In this document: positions 1-9,350 of the stretch, piece after piece
How the letters are laid out: the number at the start of each line of letters is the position of its first letter
Numbering within the stretch: the stretch's first letter is position 1
Assembly (NCBI RefSeq): GCF_009789675.1
Contig: NZ_CP046913.1
Location: forward strand, 496,001-560,000
DNA: 64,000 nucleotides
Reading direction: 5' to 3'
From: Paraburkholderia acidisoli
GTDB lineage: Bacteria; Pseudomonadota; Gammaproteobacteria; Burkholderiales; Burkholderiaceae
Translations under genes and position numbers: made by a program
The notes under the pieces: generated by a model
The model's input: the letters and a program-made list of their open reading frames with translations, nothing else
Told to the model about the DNA's origin: nothing
The model's database searches: none

Positions 1-2
1 TG

Positions 3-44
3 GCGATCGCCGCGCAGAGCTTCGCGCATCTCGTCGGGCATTGA
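3..44 (+). CDS. C-terminal end of an upstream gene, possibly oxyR (partial)
   Basis: The first bases read in frame 3 as a short C-terminal peptide ending in QSFAHLVGH and a TGA at 42-44. Only 13 residues are in the window, so identity cannot be read from them. The peroxide regulator gene oxyR often lies near dps in related bacteria, which makes oxyR a guess from context only. It could equally be chance reading frame. Confidence 0.3.
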   Translation, partial: AIAAQSFAHLVGH

Positions 45-235
45 GCGTGCTCAGGGTGTTGCCCGCGTAACGAAGCGACTCACGCGCGGGTATCGACAAA
101 GGCGCGCGCGCGGCGTCGCGAAGCAGGGCCGGATGAAGCGGTTCTTTCGTATTTCCAGGCTACACTGACGGCCGATCGGGCGTTCGCGCCACGTCGTCGC
201 GAACGCATAGTCTCACTGCTACAAAAGGAGTCGTC

Positions 236-730
236 ATGGCGAAAAAAGCAAACCCCGTGGTGCAGCACGTGAATATCGGCATCAGCGACAAGGATCGCAA
301 GAAGATCGCGGACGGCCTCTCGCGCCTGCTCGCCGACACCTACACGCTGTATCTCAAGACGCACAACTTCCACTGGAACGTCACGGGCCCGATGTTCAAC
401 ACGCTGCACCTGATGTTCGAAGGTCAGTACAACGAACTCGCGCTGGCCGTGGACGCGATCGCCGAGCGCATTCGCGCGCTGGGCGTGCACGCGCCGGGCA
501 GCTACAAGGACTTCGCGAAGCTCTCGTCGATTCCCGAAGCCGATGGCGTGCCCTCGGCCGAAGACATGATCCGCCAGCTCGTGGAAGGTCAGGAAGCCGT
601 GGTGCGCACCGCGCGCGCGATTTTCCCGTCGACGGAAGCCGCCAACGACGAACCGACGGCCGACCTGCTCACGCAGCGCATGCAGACGCACGAAAAGACC
701 GCGTGGATGCTGCGTTCGCTGCTCGCGTAA
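236..730 (+). CDS. dps: Dps family DNA-protecting ferritin-like protein
   Basis: The 164-residue product has the usual Dps length. Dps dodecamers bind DNA and oxidise and store iron with hydrogen peroxide in the cytoplasm, protecting DNA in stationary phase and oxidative stress. The ferroxidase pattern is visible: H46 in [10 protein letters not shown]58, E62, D73 and E77, with the same spacing as the H51/H63/D67/D78/E82 set of E. coli Dps (Glu replaces Asp at the third position, as in several family members). The ATG is preceded by AAAAGGAG at a good distance. A strong intrinsic terminator follows, so it is probably monocistronic. Peroxide control by OxyR is plausible but no operator was identified. 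Confidence 0.95.
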   Translation: MAKKANPVVQHVNIGISDKDRKKIADGLSRLLADTYTLYLKTHNFHWNVTGPMFNTLHLMFEGQYNELALAVDAIAERIRALGVHAPGSYKDFAKLSSIPEADGVPSAEDMIRQLVEGQEAVVRTARAIFPSTEAANDEPTADLLTQRMQTHEKTAWMLRSLLA

Positions 731-767
731 GCGCAGCGCTCCTCGCGCGACACGCGTGACGATGAAG

Positions 768-800
768 GCCCGCCGGGTTGCCCGGCGGGCTTTTTGTTTT
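768..800 (+). terminator. Rho-independent terminator of dps
   Basis: A perfect 10-bp stem (GCCCGCCGGG with CCCGGCGGGC, 3-nt loop TTG) is followed by TTTTTGTTTT. It begins about 38 nt behind the dps stop codon and points rightward. Confidence 0.9.
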
Positions 801-930
801 TGGCGCGGGGTTGCGTGCGGCTTGATGGCGATGTGATGGCGAGGTCGTGCCTGGCAACGCTGGCGGCGCCGCGAAACGCGCGTGGCCTACAATAGTGCCA
901 TCGCCTCATCCTGCTCCCGCCGCACCGATC

Positions 931-1794
931 ATGTTCGCCCGACTCCCGCTTTATCTGCGGCTCGTCCGCATGGACAAGCCGATCGGCAGCCTGCTGCTGC
1001 TCTGGCCCACGCTCAACGCGCTGTGGATCGCCTCGGGCGGTCATCCGCCGCTTTCGCTGCTCGTGATCTTCACGATCGGCACCGTGCTGATGCGCTCGGC
1101 GGGCTGCGCCATCAACGATTACGCCGACCGCGACTTCGACCGCCACGTGAAGCGCACCGCCGAACGGCCGATCACCTCGGGCCGCATTCGCGCGTGGGAA
1201 GCCGTGGCGATCGCCGTGGCGCTCGCGCTGGTCTCGTTCCTGCTGATCCTGCCGCTCAACGCGCTCACCAGGCAGCTTTCGGTGGTGGCGCTGTTCGTGG
1301 CGGCCTCGTATCCGTTCACCAAGCGCTTTTTCGCGATTCCGCAGGCGTACCTGGGCATCGCGTTCGGCTTCGGCATTCCCATGGCGTTCGCCGCCGTGCA
1401 GGACCACGTGCCCGCGCTCGCGTGGATCATGCTCGTGGCCAACGTGTTCTGGTCGGTGGCCTACGACACCGAATACGCGATGGTCGACCGCGACGACGAC
1501 ATCAAGATCGGCATTCGCACTTCCGCGCTCACGTTCGGCCGCTTCGACGTGCTCGCGATCATGCTCTGCTACGCGGTCACGCTCGGCATTTACGTCTGGG
1601 TGGGCGTGACGCTCGCGTTCGGCTGGCTCTACTGGCTCGGCTGGGCCGCCGCCGTGGGCTGCGCGATCTACCACTACACGCTCATCAAGAATCGCGACCG
1701 CATGGCGTGCTTCGCCGCGTTCCGCCACAACAACTGGCTGGGCGGCGCGGTGTTCGTGGGCATCGCCGCGCATTACGCCGTGGCGCAGTTCTAG
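931..1794 (+). CDS. ubiA: 4-hydroxybenzoate octaprenyltransferase
   Basis: UbiA attaches the polyprenyl tail to 4-hydroxybenzoate in the inner membrane, an early step of ubiquinone synthesis. The 287-residue product is very hydrophobic with about eight to nine membrane segments. It has both Asp-rich prenyl-diphosphate/Mg2+ motifs: NDYADRDFD at residues 62-70 and [12 protein letters not shown] around 179-190. The start [19 protein letters not shown] matches the normal beginning of the family. A GTG start at 847 would add 28 residues of unlikely sequence. A TACAAT hexamer at 888-893 could be a -10 element, but no convincing -35 was seen. Confidence 0.95.
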   Translation: MFARLPLYLRLVRMDKPIGSLLLLWPTLNALWIASGGHPPLSLLVIFTIGTVLMRSAGCAINDYADRDFDRHVKRTAERPITSGRIRAWEAVAIAVALALVSFLLILPLNALTRQLSVVALFVAASYPFTKRFFAIPQAYLGIAFGFGIPMAFAAVQDHVPALAWIMLVANVFWSVAYDTEYAMVDRDDDIKIGIRTSALTFGRFDVLAIMLCYAVTLGIYVWVGVTLAFGWLYWLGWAAAVGCAIYHYTLIKNRDRMACFAAFRHNNWLGGAVFVGIAAHYAVAQF

Positions 1795-1832
1795 GCCGCA
1801 GCCACCTGCGATCGCCGTTTCTGCCGATAAAA

Positions 1833-1867
1833 AAGCGCCGGGAGAGGTCACTCACCGGCGCTTTTTT
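1833..1867. terminator. Bidirectional terminator between ubiA and proC
   Basis: Stem AAGCGCCGG / CCGGCGCTT flanked by an A-run on the left and a T-run on the right. It can end transcription of both convergent genes, ubiA (+) and proC (-). Confidence 0.9.
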
Positions 1868-1914
1868 TCGCGCGTTCAGACTGGAACCGGCTGGAACCGG
1901 CCGATAAAACCGCG

Positions 1915-2730
1915 TTACTGCTTGCCGAACTCCTCGCCCATTTCCTTCGCGCGTGCGTCGGCGGCCAGCGCGCCCTTGACGATAGCGGCCTTCACGCCGG
2001 AGGCGTCGAACGACGCGAGCGCGGCGGCTGTCGTACCGCCCTTGGAGGTAACGCGCTCGCGCAGCACGGCGGGCGGCTCGTCCGATTGCAGCGCCAGTTG
2101 CGCCGCGCCCGTGAAGGTGGCGATGGCGAGCGCGCGGCCTTGCTGCTCGTCCATGCCGAGCTGGCGCGCGGCTTCTTCGAGCGCTTCGATGAAATAGAAC
2201 ACGTAGGCCGGACCGCTGCCCGAAATGCCGGTGACGGCGTCGATCTTCGCTTCGTCGTCGAACCAGACGGTCTGGCCGACGGCGCCCAGCGTGTCCGAGG
2301 CGAGCTGGCGGCCCGCTTCGTCCACGCCCCGGCTCGCGACGAGACCGGTTGCGCCCATGCCGATCAGCGCGGGCGTGTTCGGCATCGTGCGCACGACGCG
2401 CGCGTGGCCGTTGAGCCAGCGCGAGAGGTCGTCGATACGAATGCCGGCCATGATGCTGATGACCACCTGATGCGCGGCGAGGTGCGGTGCGAGGCCTTCC
2501 GCGACCGCCTTGGCGATTTGCGGTTTCACGGCGATCAGCACGGCGTCGTAGCCGGCCAGGGCCGCGTCGGCGGCCGCGCCGGTGCGCACGCCGAATTGCT
2601 CCGCGTTGCGCTTGCGCGCGTCTTCGTTCGGATCGATCGCGTAGAGATGGTCGGCCGGCACGCCCTTGCGAATGAGACCGCCGATGAGTGCGGCGGCCAT
2701 GTTGCCGCCGCCGATGAAGGCAATTTTCAT
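1915..2730 (-). CDS. proC: Pyrroline-5-carboxylate reductase
   Basis: ProC reduces 1-pyrroline-5-carboxylate to L-proline with NAD(P)H, the last step of proline synthesis. The 271-residue protein starts with the dinucleotide-binding fold (MKIAFIGGGNMAAALIGGL, residues 1-19). It carries the family signature near the C-terminus (TSKGGTTAAAL followed by a short helix), and its length is typical. It lies 53 bp downstream of the yggS gene on the same strand, a very common bacterial pairing, and probably shares its transcript. A bidirectional terminator follows. Confidence 0.96.
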   Translation of the reverse strand: MKIAFIGGGNMAAALIGGLIRKGVPADHLYAIDPNEDARKRNAEQFGVRTGAAADAALAGYDAVLIAVKPQIAKAVAEGLAPHLAAHQVVISIMAGIRIDDLSRWLNGHARVVRTMPNTPALIGMGATGLVASRGVDEAGRQLASDTLGAVGQTVWFDDEAKIDAVTGISGSGPAYVFYFIEALEEAARQLGMDEQQGRALAIATFTGAAQLALQSDEPPAVLRERVTSKGGTTAAALASFDASGVKAAIVKGALAADARAKEMGEEFGKQ

Positions 2731-2783
2731 GGTGATGGTGGGTTCGGTGAAACGGTGGAGTCGGTGCGGTGGAATCGTTGGAA

Positions 2784-3482
2784 TCAGTGCGCGTAGTCGC
2801 GCGCGCCGAAGATGGCCGTGCCGACGCGCACGATGGTCGCGCCTTCGAGCACCGCCGCCTCGAGATCCGCCGACATGCCCATGGAGAGCGTGTCGAGCGC
2901 GAAACCTTGCGCGTTTAGCGCGTCGAACAGCGCGCGCAATTCGCGGTGCGGCGCGCGTTGCGCCTCGAGCGTGTCCTGCGGCTCGGGAATCGACATGAGC
3001 CCGCGCAGCCGCAAGCGAGGCAACGCCGCGATCGCGCGCGCGACTTCGGGCGCTTCTTGCGTCGTGACACCGCTCTTGCTGGCTTCACCGCTCACGTTCA
3101 CCTGCAGGCAGACGTTGAGCGGCGCCATGCCCGCGGGGCGCTGCGCCGACAATCGCTCCGCGATCTTGAGCCGGTCGACCGAATGCACCCAGTCGAAGCG
3201 CTCGGCCACGAGGCGCGTCTTGTTCGATTGCAGCGGCCCGATGAAATGCCACTCGAGACTCGCGCGCAGGTCGTCGAGCGCCTCGATCTTGTCGACGGAT
3301 TCCTGCACGTAGTTCTCGCCGAACGCGCGCTGGCCGGCGGCGTGCGCGGCGCGCACGTCCTCGGCGGGGAACGTTTTCGACACGGCGAGCAGGGCGACGC
3401 TGTGCGGATCGCGGCCGGCGTTGCGAGCCGCGGCGGCCATGCGTTCGTGCACGGCCTGGAGGTGCTGGGCGAAATCTGTCAT
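2784..3482 (-). CDS. yggS: PLP-binding homeostasis protein, YggS family
   Basis: Members bind pyridoxal 5'-phosphate on a TIM-barrel fold and buffer the cellular PLP pool, with effects on amino-acid metabolism. The 232-residue product shows the PLP-lysine motif LLAVSKTFP (K36), FGENYVQE just after it, and SMGMSADLEAAV near the C-terminus, all standard for the family. The ATG at 3482 (MTDFAQHL) gives the usual N-terminus. A longer reading from 3551 would overlap the likely -10 element, so I reject it. It is the first gene of a probable yggS-proC unit. Confidence 0.93.
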   Translation of the reverse strand: MTDFAQHLQAVHERMAAAARNAGRDPHSVALLAVSKTFPAEDVRAAHAAGQRAFGENYVQESVDKIEALDDLRASLEWHFIGPLQSNKTRLVAERFDWVHSVDRLKIAERLSAQRPAGMAPLNVCLQVNVSGEASKSGVTTQEAPEVARAIAALPRLRLRGLMSIPEPQDTLEAQRAPHRELRALFDALNAQGFALDTLSMGMSADLEAAVLEGATIVRVGTAIFGARDYAH

Positions 3483-3549
3483 CGGGCTCGATGCGGCGCA
3501 TGAGACGACCGGCGCCGCTTTTTGGATCCAAAACGGTCGGAACGTGGCC

Positions 3550-3578
3550 ATTATACGGACTGCGTCGCGCGCGAAACA
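3550..3578 (-). promoter_or_regulatory. Candidate sigma-70 promoter of yggS-proC
   Basis: On the minus strand TGTTTC and a perfect TATAAT are separated by 17 nt. Transcription would start near 3543, about 60 nt ahead of the yggS ATG at 3482. The -35 hexamer is weak and the -10 is perfect. Confidence 0.55.
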
Positions 3579-3686
3579 CTGGCCAAATGGTCTATGACGA
3601 ATGGCCGACTGTTGGCGCGAGCGACGAAGGCCTACGCTGATCCCGTTCCCCGAGGCGCGTGCGCCCCGGGCCTGGTTTTCCGCGTT

Positions 3687-4916
3687 CTAGTTGGCCGCCA
3701 GCATATGTTCCACCAGTTCGATCCAGTGCGTGACCGGAATCGCCGTGCCGCTTTGCAGGTGCGCGATGCAGCCGATATTGGCCGAGACGATCAGTTGCGG
3801 CTCCAGTGCCTTCAGGCGATCCACCTTCTGGTTGCGCAGCGTGTACGAGAGGCGCGGCTGCGTGATGGAATAGGTGCCCGCCGAACCGCAGCACAGGTGA
3901 CTGTCCACGGGCAGGCGCACGTCCAGGCCGAGCGCCGCCAGCAGCTTTTCCACGCCGCCGCGCAATTGCTGGCCGTGCTGGAGCGTGCAGGGCGGGTGCC
4001 ACGCCACGGTCTGGATGCCGCGCCGCCGTGTGGCCGCCACGAGCTGATCCTGGAACGCGGGCAGCCATTCGGAGAGGTCGCGGGTGAGCGCGACCACGCG
4101 GCGCGCTTTCTCGGCGTAGGCGGGGTCGTCGCGCAACAGGTGCGCGTATTCCTTCACCGTCGCGCCGCAGCCGGAAGCGTTCATCACGATCGCTTCCACG
4201 CCGGCTTCGATATGCGGCCACCAGGCGTCGATATTCGCGCGCACGTCGGCGAGCGCGTCGTCGGTATAGCCGAGATGCAGGCGGATCGCGCCGCAGCAGC
4301 CCGCTTGCGGCGCCACCACGGTTTCGATGCCGAGCGCGTCCAGCACGCGCGCCGTCGCCGTGTTGATGTTCGGCATCATCGAAGGCTGCACGCAGCCTTG
4401 CAGCATCAGCACCTTGCGCGCGTGCTTGGCGGCGGGCCAGGCGAGCGGGCGTTGGCGCAACGGCACCTTGTCGCGCAGGCGTTTGGGCAACAGCGGCCGC
4501 ATCTGCTGGCCGAGCCGCATGGCGGGCGTGAAGAGCGCGCGGCGCGGCAGAATACCCGCGAGCAATCTGCGCAGCAGGCGCTGGCGCAGCGGGCGCCGCA
4601 CCATCTGCTCGGCGTGCTTGCGGCCCACTTCCACGAGCCGGCCGTATTGCACGCCCGAAGGGCAGGTGCTTTCGCAACTGCGGCAGGTGAGGCAGCGGTC
4701 CAGGTGCGTGAGCGTGCTCTTCGTGACCGGCGCGCCTTCCACCATCTGCTTCATCAGATAGATGCGGCCACGCGGGCCGTCGAGTTCGTCGCCGAGCAGC
4801 TGGTAGGTCGGGCAGGTCGCGGTGCAGAAGCCGCAATGCACGCATTTGCGCAGGATCGCGTCGGCTTCGTCGCCGTCGGGAGTGTTGCGAATGAAGTCCG
4901 CGAGGTTCGTCTGCAT
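3687..4916 (-). CDS. glcF: Glycolate oxidase iron-sulfur subunit GlcF
   Basis: GlcF is the electron-transfer subunit of the membrane-associated glycolate oxidase that converts glycolate to glyoxylate. The 409-residue protein has two 4Fe-4S motifs near the N-terminus: CVHCGFCTATCP (Cys25, 28, 31, 35) and CLTCRSCESTCP (Cys75, 78, 81, 85). Two cysteine-rich CCG domains follow (CCGAIRLHLGY in the middle, LCCGSAGTY near the end). It is the last gene of the minus-strand glcD-glcE-glcF series and starts 18 bp after the glcE stop, so the two are co-transcribed. Confidence 0.95.
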   Translation of the reverse strand: MQTNLADFIRNTPDGDEADAILRKCVHCGFCTATCPTYQLLGDELDGPRGRIYLMKQMVEGAPVTKSTLTHLDRCLTCRSCESTCPSGVQYGRLVEVGRKHAEQMVRRPLRQRLLRRLLAGILPRRALFTPAMRLGQQMRPLLPKRLRDKVPLRQRPLAWPAAKHARKVLMLQGCVQPSMMPNINTATARVLDALGIETVVAPQAGCCGAIRLHLGYTDDALADVRANIDAWWPHIEAGVEAIVMNASGCGATVKEYAHLLRDDPAYAEKARRVVALTRDLSEWLPAFQDQLVAATRRRGIQTVAWHPPCTLQHGQQLRGGVEKLLAALGLDVRLPVDSHLCCGSAGTYSITQPRLSYTLRNQKVDRLKALEPQLIVSANIGCIAHLQSGTAIPVTHWIELVEHMLAAN

Positions 4917-4934
4917 CGCCGCGTGTGGGTGAGA

Positions 4935-6023
4935 TCAGAAGTCGGAATAGAGCCGGCCGCGGTTGAAGATGCGCGCCGGGTCGAAGGCCGCCTTGAGGCC
5001 GCGATGAATCTTCATGAGCGGCGCGGGCAGCGGGGTGAACACGCCCGCGCTGCGGTCGTAGTCGCGGCCCGTGCGGAAGATCGTGGCGTGGCCGCCCGCC
5101 TGCTTCGCGCTGATGCGTACCGTTTGCGCGTCGGTTTCGGTGATCCACCAGCGTTGCGCGCCACCCCATTCCATCAGTTGCGCGCCAGGCAGTTGCAAAG
5201 GCTCCGCGATCGACGGCAGCGCGAGACGCCAGAGCGCCGCATCGGGCGCGATCGCCGCGAAAAACGGATCGGTCTGCTCGCGCAGGCCGGCCCAGAAACG
5301 CTCGGCCTCGACCGCATCGACCACCTCGCCGCCCAGCGAGGTGCGCGCCGACTTCACGGCGGCTTCCGCGCCTGCGAGCCGCACGGCCAGCGTGCCGTTG
5401 CGCCAGGCGCTCGCCGTCATCGGCAGCGGGCGGCCGCCCCATTCGTTGAGCTTGCGCACGGCGTCGGTGCCGTTCATGTCGAACTTGAGCGTGGCCTCGG
5501 CCTGCGGCACGGGCAGTACTTTCACGGAGAGTTCGAGCATCAGGCCGAGCGTGCCGAGCGAGCCCGCCATGAGCCGCGAGACGTCGTAGCCCGCCACGTT
5601 CTTCACCACCTGGCCGCCAAAGTGCAGCACCTCGCCGCGCCCGTTCATCACGACCGCGCCGAGCACGAAGTCGCGCGGCGCGCCGGCGCTCGCCCGGCGC
5701 GGTCCCGCAATGCCCGCCGCAACGCAGCCGCCGAGCGTGGCCTGCGCGCCGAAGTGCGGCGGCTCGAATGGCAGCATCTGGTCGTGCGCCGCGAGCGTGG
5801 CCTCGATGGCCGCAAGCGGCGTACCGGCGCGTGCCGTGATGACGAGTTCGGCGGGGTCGTACGCGATGATGCCGCGGTGCGCGCGCGTGTCGAGAATCTC
5901 GCCTTCGAGCGCCTGGCCGTACCAGTCCTTGGTGCCGCCGCCGCGTATGCGCAGCGGCCGGCCTTCGGCGCTGGCGATGCGGATGCGTTCGGACCAGTCC
6001 GAGACGATGTCGTCCTCTTCCAT
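4935..6023 (-). CDS. glcE: Glycolate oxidase FAD-binding subunit GlcE
   Basis: GlcE is the smaller flavoprotein-like subunit of glycolate oxidase. The 362-residue product holds an FAD-binding type 4 (PCMH) domain over roughly the first half, including ATLGGCVAAGIAGP and KNVAGYDVSRLMAGSLGTLG. The ATG at 6023 (MEEDDIVSDWSERI) is chosen because the residues upstream are Arg/Asn-rich and unlike the family. About 220 bp separate it from the glcD stop. That gap holds a 15-bp tandem repeat and no obvious promoter. Confidence 0.93.
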   Translation of the reverse strand: MEEDDIVSDWSERIRIASAEGRPLRIRGGGTKDWYGQALEGEILDTRAHRGIIAYDPAELVITARAGTPLAAIEATLAAHDQMLPFEPPHFGAQATLGGCVAAGIAGPRRASAGAPRDFVLGAVVMNGRGEVLHFGGQVVKNVAGYDVSRLMAGSLGTLGLMLELSVKVLPVPQAEATLKFDMNGTDAVRKLNEWGGRPLPMTASAWRNGTLAVRLAGAEAAVKSARTSLGGEVVDAVEAERFWAGLREQTDPFFAAIAPDAALWRLALPSIAEPLQLPGAQLMEWGGAQRWWITETDAQTVRISAKQAGGHATIFRTGRDYDRSAGVFTPLPAPLMKIHRGLKAAFDPARIFNRGRLYSDF

Positions 6024-6187
6024 GTCGTGCGGTTCGCGCCTGTTCTTGTTCGGGTTCGTTCCGGGGTTCGTTCGATTGTACTGAGCGAGCCCGCGCCGAC
6101 AACCCCGCACGGACCCGCATGCGCTTCACGCGAAACGCATAGCGGGCGGAGCGTCGCCCGCGCAAAGGCGCGGCGGCTCAGGGAATG

Positions 6188-6232
6188 GCGGCGAGAGGCA
6201 GCGCGGCGAGAGGCATCGCGGCAAGAGCCGCC
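6188..6232. repeat. 15-bp tandem repeat, three copies
   Basis: Three head-to-tail units close to GCGGCGAGAGGCAKC (6188-6202, 6203-6217, 6218-6232), the third diverged. It sits just behind the glcD stop codon in the glcD-glcE gap. Confidence 0.8.
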
Positions 6233-6242
6233 GAACGCGCGT

Positions 6243-7748
6243 CTAGAAGCGCGGCAGCTCGGGATGCGGCAGCAGATTGCCGCGCACGTGCATGCGCCCG
6301 TACTCGGCGCAGCGCGCGCGCGTGGGGATGCCCTTGTCGGGATTGAGCAGCGCGGCCGGATCGAACGCGCGCTTGACGGCATGGAACGCGTCGCGCTCCT
6401 GCGGCGAGAACTGCACGCACATCGAATTGATCTTTTCGATGCCCACGCCGTGCTCGCCCGTGACCGTGCCGCCCAGTTCGACGCAGGTTTCGAGGATGTC
6501 GGAGCCGAATGCCTCGGCGCGGTGCCATTCGTCGAGATCGTTGCCGTTGAAGAGAATCAGCGGATGCATGTTGCCGTCGCCGGCATGGAACACGTTGATG
6601 CAGCGCAGCCCGTATTGCGCCTCCATTTCATGGATGCGCGCGAGCAGCGGCCCGATCGCGCGGCGCGGCACGGTGCCGTCCATGCAGTAGTAGTCGGGGG
6701 AGATGCGGCCCGCCGCCGGGAACGCGTTCTTGCGGCCCGACCAGAAACGCAGGCGCTCTTCCTCGCTGCGCGAAATGGCAATGCGGGTTGCGCCGTGCTC
6801 GCGCAGCACGGCCGTCGTGCGCGCGATTTCGTCGGCCACTTCCTCGGGCGTGCCGTCGGATTCGCACAGCAGGATTGCGGCAGCGTCGAGGTCGTAGCCC
6901 GCGTTCACGAACTCTTCCACGGCGCGCGTGGCGGGTTTGTCCATCATTTCGAGGCCGGCGGGAATGATGCCCGAGGCGATGATGCCGGCCACGGCGTCGC
7001 CGCCTTTCACGACGTCGTCGAAGCTCGCCATGATCACCTGCGCCATTTGCGGGCGCGGAATCAGCTTGACGGTGACCTCGGTGACGATCGCGAACATGCC
7101 TTCGCTGCCGATCATCACGGCGAGCAGATCGAGGCCCGGCGCGTCGGGGCCGAGCGAACCGAATTCGACGATCTCGCCGTCCATCGTCACGGCGCGCACG
7201 CGCAGCACGTTATGCACGGTGAGGCCGTATTTGAGGCAGTGCACGCCGCCCGAATTCTCCGAAACGTTGCCGCCGATCGTGCAGGCGATCTGCGAGGAGG
7301 GATCGGGCGCGTAATAGAGCCCGAACGGCGCGGCCGCTTCCGAGACGGCGAGATTGCGCACGCCGGGTTGCACCGTGGCCGTGCGCGCGTAGGGGTCCAC
7401 TTCGAGAATGCGCCGGAAGCGCGCGAGCGACAGCACGATGCCGTGCCGGATCGGCATGGCGCCGCCCGAGAGGCCGGTGCCCGCGCCGCGCGGCACGATC
7501 GGCACTTCGAGACGCCGGCAGATCTGCACGATGCGCTGTACCTGCGACTCGGTTTCCGGCAGCGCCACCGCGAGCGGCAGACGCCGGTAAGCGGCGAGCC
7601 CGTCGCACTCGTAGGCGACCGTGTCTTCCTCGCGGTGCAGCAGGCAATGCGCCGGCAGTACCGCCATCAGCGCCTGCACGACTTCGCGCTGGCGCTGCGC
7701 GAGCGCTTCCGCGCTCAATTCGGGCACATTCGCTTCCGGTGCGTTCAT
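6243..7748 (-). CDS. glcD: Glycolate oxidase FAD-linked subunit GlcD
   Basis: GlcD is the catalytic FAD subunit oxidising glycolate (and often D-lactate). The 501-residue product has the FAD-binding type 4 domain (PRGAGTGLSGGAMPIRHG, then CTIGGNVSENSGG and IGSEGMFAIVTEVTVKL). The C-terminal oxidase domain contains the substrate/metal region NVFHAGDGNMHPLI and GEHGVGIEKI. The ATG at 7748 (MNAPEANVPELSAEAL) has a GGAG-type site just upstream. Earlier codons read through a small GATCC/GCTCGA repeat and are unlikely coding. It heads the glcDEF series, with another oxidase gene immediately upstream on the same strand. Confidence 0.95.
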   Translation of the reverse strand: MNAPEANVPELSAEALAQRQREVVQALMAVLPAHCLLHREEDTVAYECDGLAAYRRLPLAVALPETESQVQRIVQICRRLEVPIVPRGAGTGLSGGAMPIRHGIVLSLARFRRILEVDPYARTATVQPGVRNLAVSEAAAPFGLYYAPDPSSQIACTIGGNVSENSGGVHCLKYGLTVHNVLRVRAVTMDGEIVEFGSLGPDAPGLDLLAVMIGSEGMFAIVTEVTVKLIPRPQMAQVIMASFDDVVKGGDAVAGIIASGIIPAGLEMMDKPATRAVEEFVNAGYDLDAAAILLCESDGTPEEVADEIARTTAVLREHGATRIAISRSEEERLRFWSGRKNAFPAAGRISPDYYCMDGTVPRRAIGPLLARIHEMEAQYGLRCINVFHAGDGNMHPLILFNGNDLDEWHRAEAFGSDILETCVELGGTVTGEHGVGIEKINSMCVQFSPQERDAFHAVKRAFDPAALLNPDKGIPTRARCAEYGRMHVRGNLLPHPELPRF

Positions 7749-7925
7749 GTCTCCTCCCGCGTGCCTGGCGGCATGCCGCCGGGTTCGCTCGAATGGATCG
7801 ATCCGCTCGATCCGCTCGAGCCAGTTAAACCGCTCGCCGCGCACGAAGCCGCGACTCATCACCGCGCGCCGCCCGGCGCATCTCGCGTGCGCTCCGGCGG
7901 CGTGAAGAATCCGGCGCGAGCCGGA

Positions 7926-9350
7926 CTACGCCGCCCAGCTGAAAATCTTGCCCGGATTCATGAGGTTGTGCGGATCGAGCGCGTGCTTGATCGCGCGCAT
8001 GGTGTCGATGGTGTCCGCGCCGTGCTCCTCCACGAGGAAGTCCATTTTATGCAGACCCACGCCGTGCTCGCCCGTGCAGGTGCCGTCCATCGCGATCGCG
8101 CGCTGCACGATGCGGTGGTTCAGGCGCTCGGCTTCGTCGATCTCCTCGGGCTTGTCCGGGTCGATCAGGATCGCCACGTGGAAGTTGCCGTCGCCCACAT
8201 GACCCACGATCGGGCAGGGCAGCGGCGAAGCCTTGAGGTCGTTTTCCGTTTCGAGCACGCATTCGGCAAGGCGCGAGATCGGCACGCACACGTCGGTGGT
8301 CACGGCGCGGCAGCCCGGGCGCAGTTGCAGCATCGCGAAGTAGGCGCTGTGGCGCGCGTTCCAGAGGCGGCTGCGGTCTTCGGGGCGCGTGGCCCATTCG
8401 AAGCCTTCGCCGCCGTGCTGAGCAGCCAGTTCCTGCACGAGTTGCGCCTGCTCCTCCACGCCCGCGGGCGTGCCGTGGAATTCGAAGAACAGCGTGTGCT
8501 TCTCGCGCAGCGTGAGATTCGAATGCTTGTTGATCGCGCGCACGGCGAGCGAGTCGATGAATTCCACGCGCGCGATCGGCACGCCCAACTGGATCGTTTC
8601 GATCACCGTGTTGACGGCCTCGGCCATCGACGGAAACGCGCACACCGCCGCCGAAACCGCCTCGGGCTGCGGGTACAGCTTCACGGTGATTTCGGTAATG
8701 ACGCCGAGCGTGCCTTCCGAGCCCACGAAGAGGCGCGTGAGGTCGTAGCCCGCCGAAGACTTGCGCGCGCGCGAACCGGTCTTGATCACGCGGCCGTCGG
8801 CGAGCACGGCGGTCAGGCCGAGCACGTTCTCGCGCATCGTGCCGTAGCGCACGGCGTTGGTGCCCGAGGCGCGCGTGGCCGACATGCCGCCAATGCTCGC
8901 GTCCGCGCCCGGGTCGATCGGGAAGAACAGGCCGGTGTCGCGCAGCGCCTCGTTCAGTTGCTTGCGCGAGATACCCGGCTCGACCGTGACCGTGAGGTCT
9001 TCGGCGTTGATGGCGAGCACGCGGTTCATCTGCGAAAGGTCGATGGACACGCCGCCCTGCACGGCCAGCAAGTGGCCTTCCAGCGAGGAGCCATTGCCGT
9101 AGGGAATGATCGGCACGCCGAATTGCGCGCAGAGTCTGACGATGCGCTGGACGTCTTCGGTGCTCTGCGCGAACACCACGGCGTCGGGCAGTTGCGGGTC
9201 GAAGCGCGATTCGTCGCGGCCATGATGGGCGCGCACCGCTTCGGAAACGGACACGCGTTCGCCAAAGGCGCTGCGCAGCTGGTCGAGGAGTTCGGCGGGG
9301 AACGGGCGGCGTGCGGATTCGGCAATCGCCGGCGGCGCGGGATGATTCAC
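7926..9350 (-). CDS. FAD-linked oxidase, D-lactate dehydrogenase (cytochrome) type
   Basis: This 474-residue flavoprotein belongs to the same FAD-binding type 4 / FAD-oxidase C family as GlcD but is closer to the Dld1/LDHD branch. Visible motifs are PYGNGSSLEGHLLA, FPIDPGADASIGGMSATRASGTNAVRYG and VGSEGTLGVITEITVKLYP in the FAD domain, then VGHVGDGNFHV and GEHGVGLHKMDFL in the catalytic half. It probably oxidises D-lactate or another D-2-hydroxyacid and feeds electrons to cytochrome c or quinone. It is divergent from the adenosyltransferase gene and lies upstream of glcD, so the four genes may form one 2-hydroxyacid operon. Exact substrate is not readable. Confidence 0.88.
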   Translation of the reverse strand: MNHPAPPAIAESARRPFPAELLDQLRSAFGERVSVSEAVRAHHGRDESRFDPQLPDAVVFAQSTEDVQRIVRLCAQFGVPIIPYGNGSSLEGHLLAVQGGVSIDLSQMNRVLAINAEDLTVTVEPGISRKQLNEALRDTGLFFPIDPGADASIGGMSATRASGTNAVRYGTMRENVLGLTAVLADGRVIKTGSRARKSSAGYDLTRLFVGSEGTLGVITEITVKLYPQPEAVSAAVCAFPSMAEAVNTVIETIQLGVPIARVEFIDSLAVRAINKHSNLTLREKHTLFFEFHGTPAGVEEQAQLVQELAAQHGGEGFEWATRPEDRSRLWNARHSAYFAMLQLRPGCRAVTTDVCVPISRLAECVLETENDLKASPLPCPIVGHVGDGNFHVAILIDPDKPEEIDEAERLNHRIVQRAIAMDGTCTGEHGVGLHKMDFLVEEHGADTIDTMRAIKHALDPHNLMNPGKIFSWAA

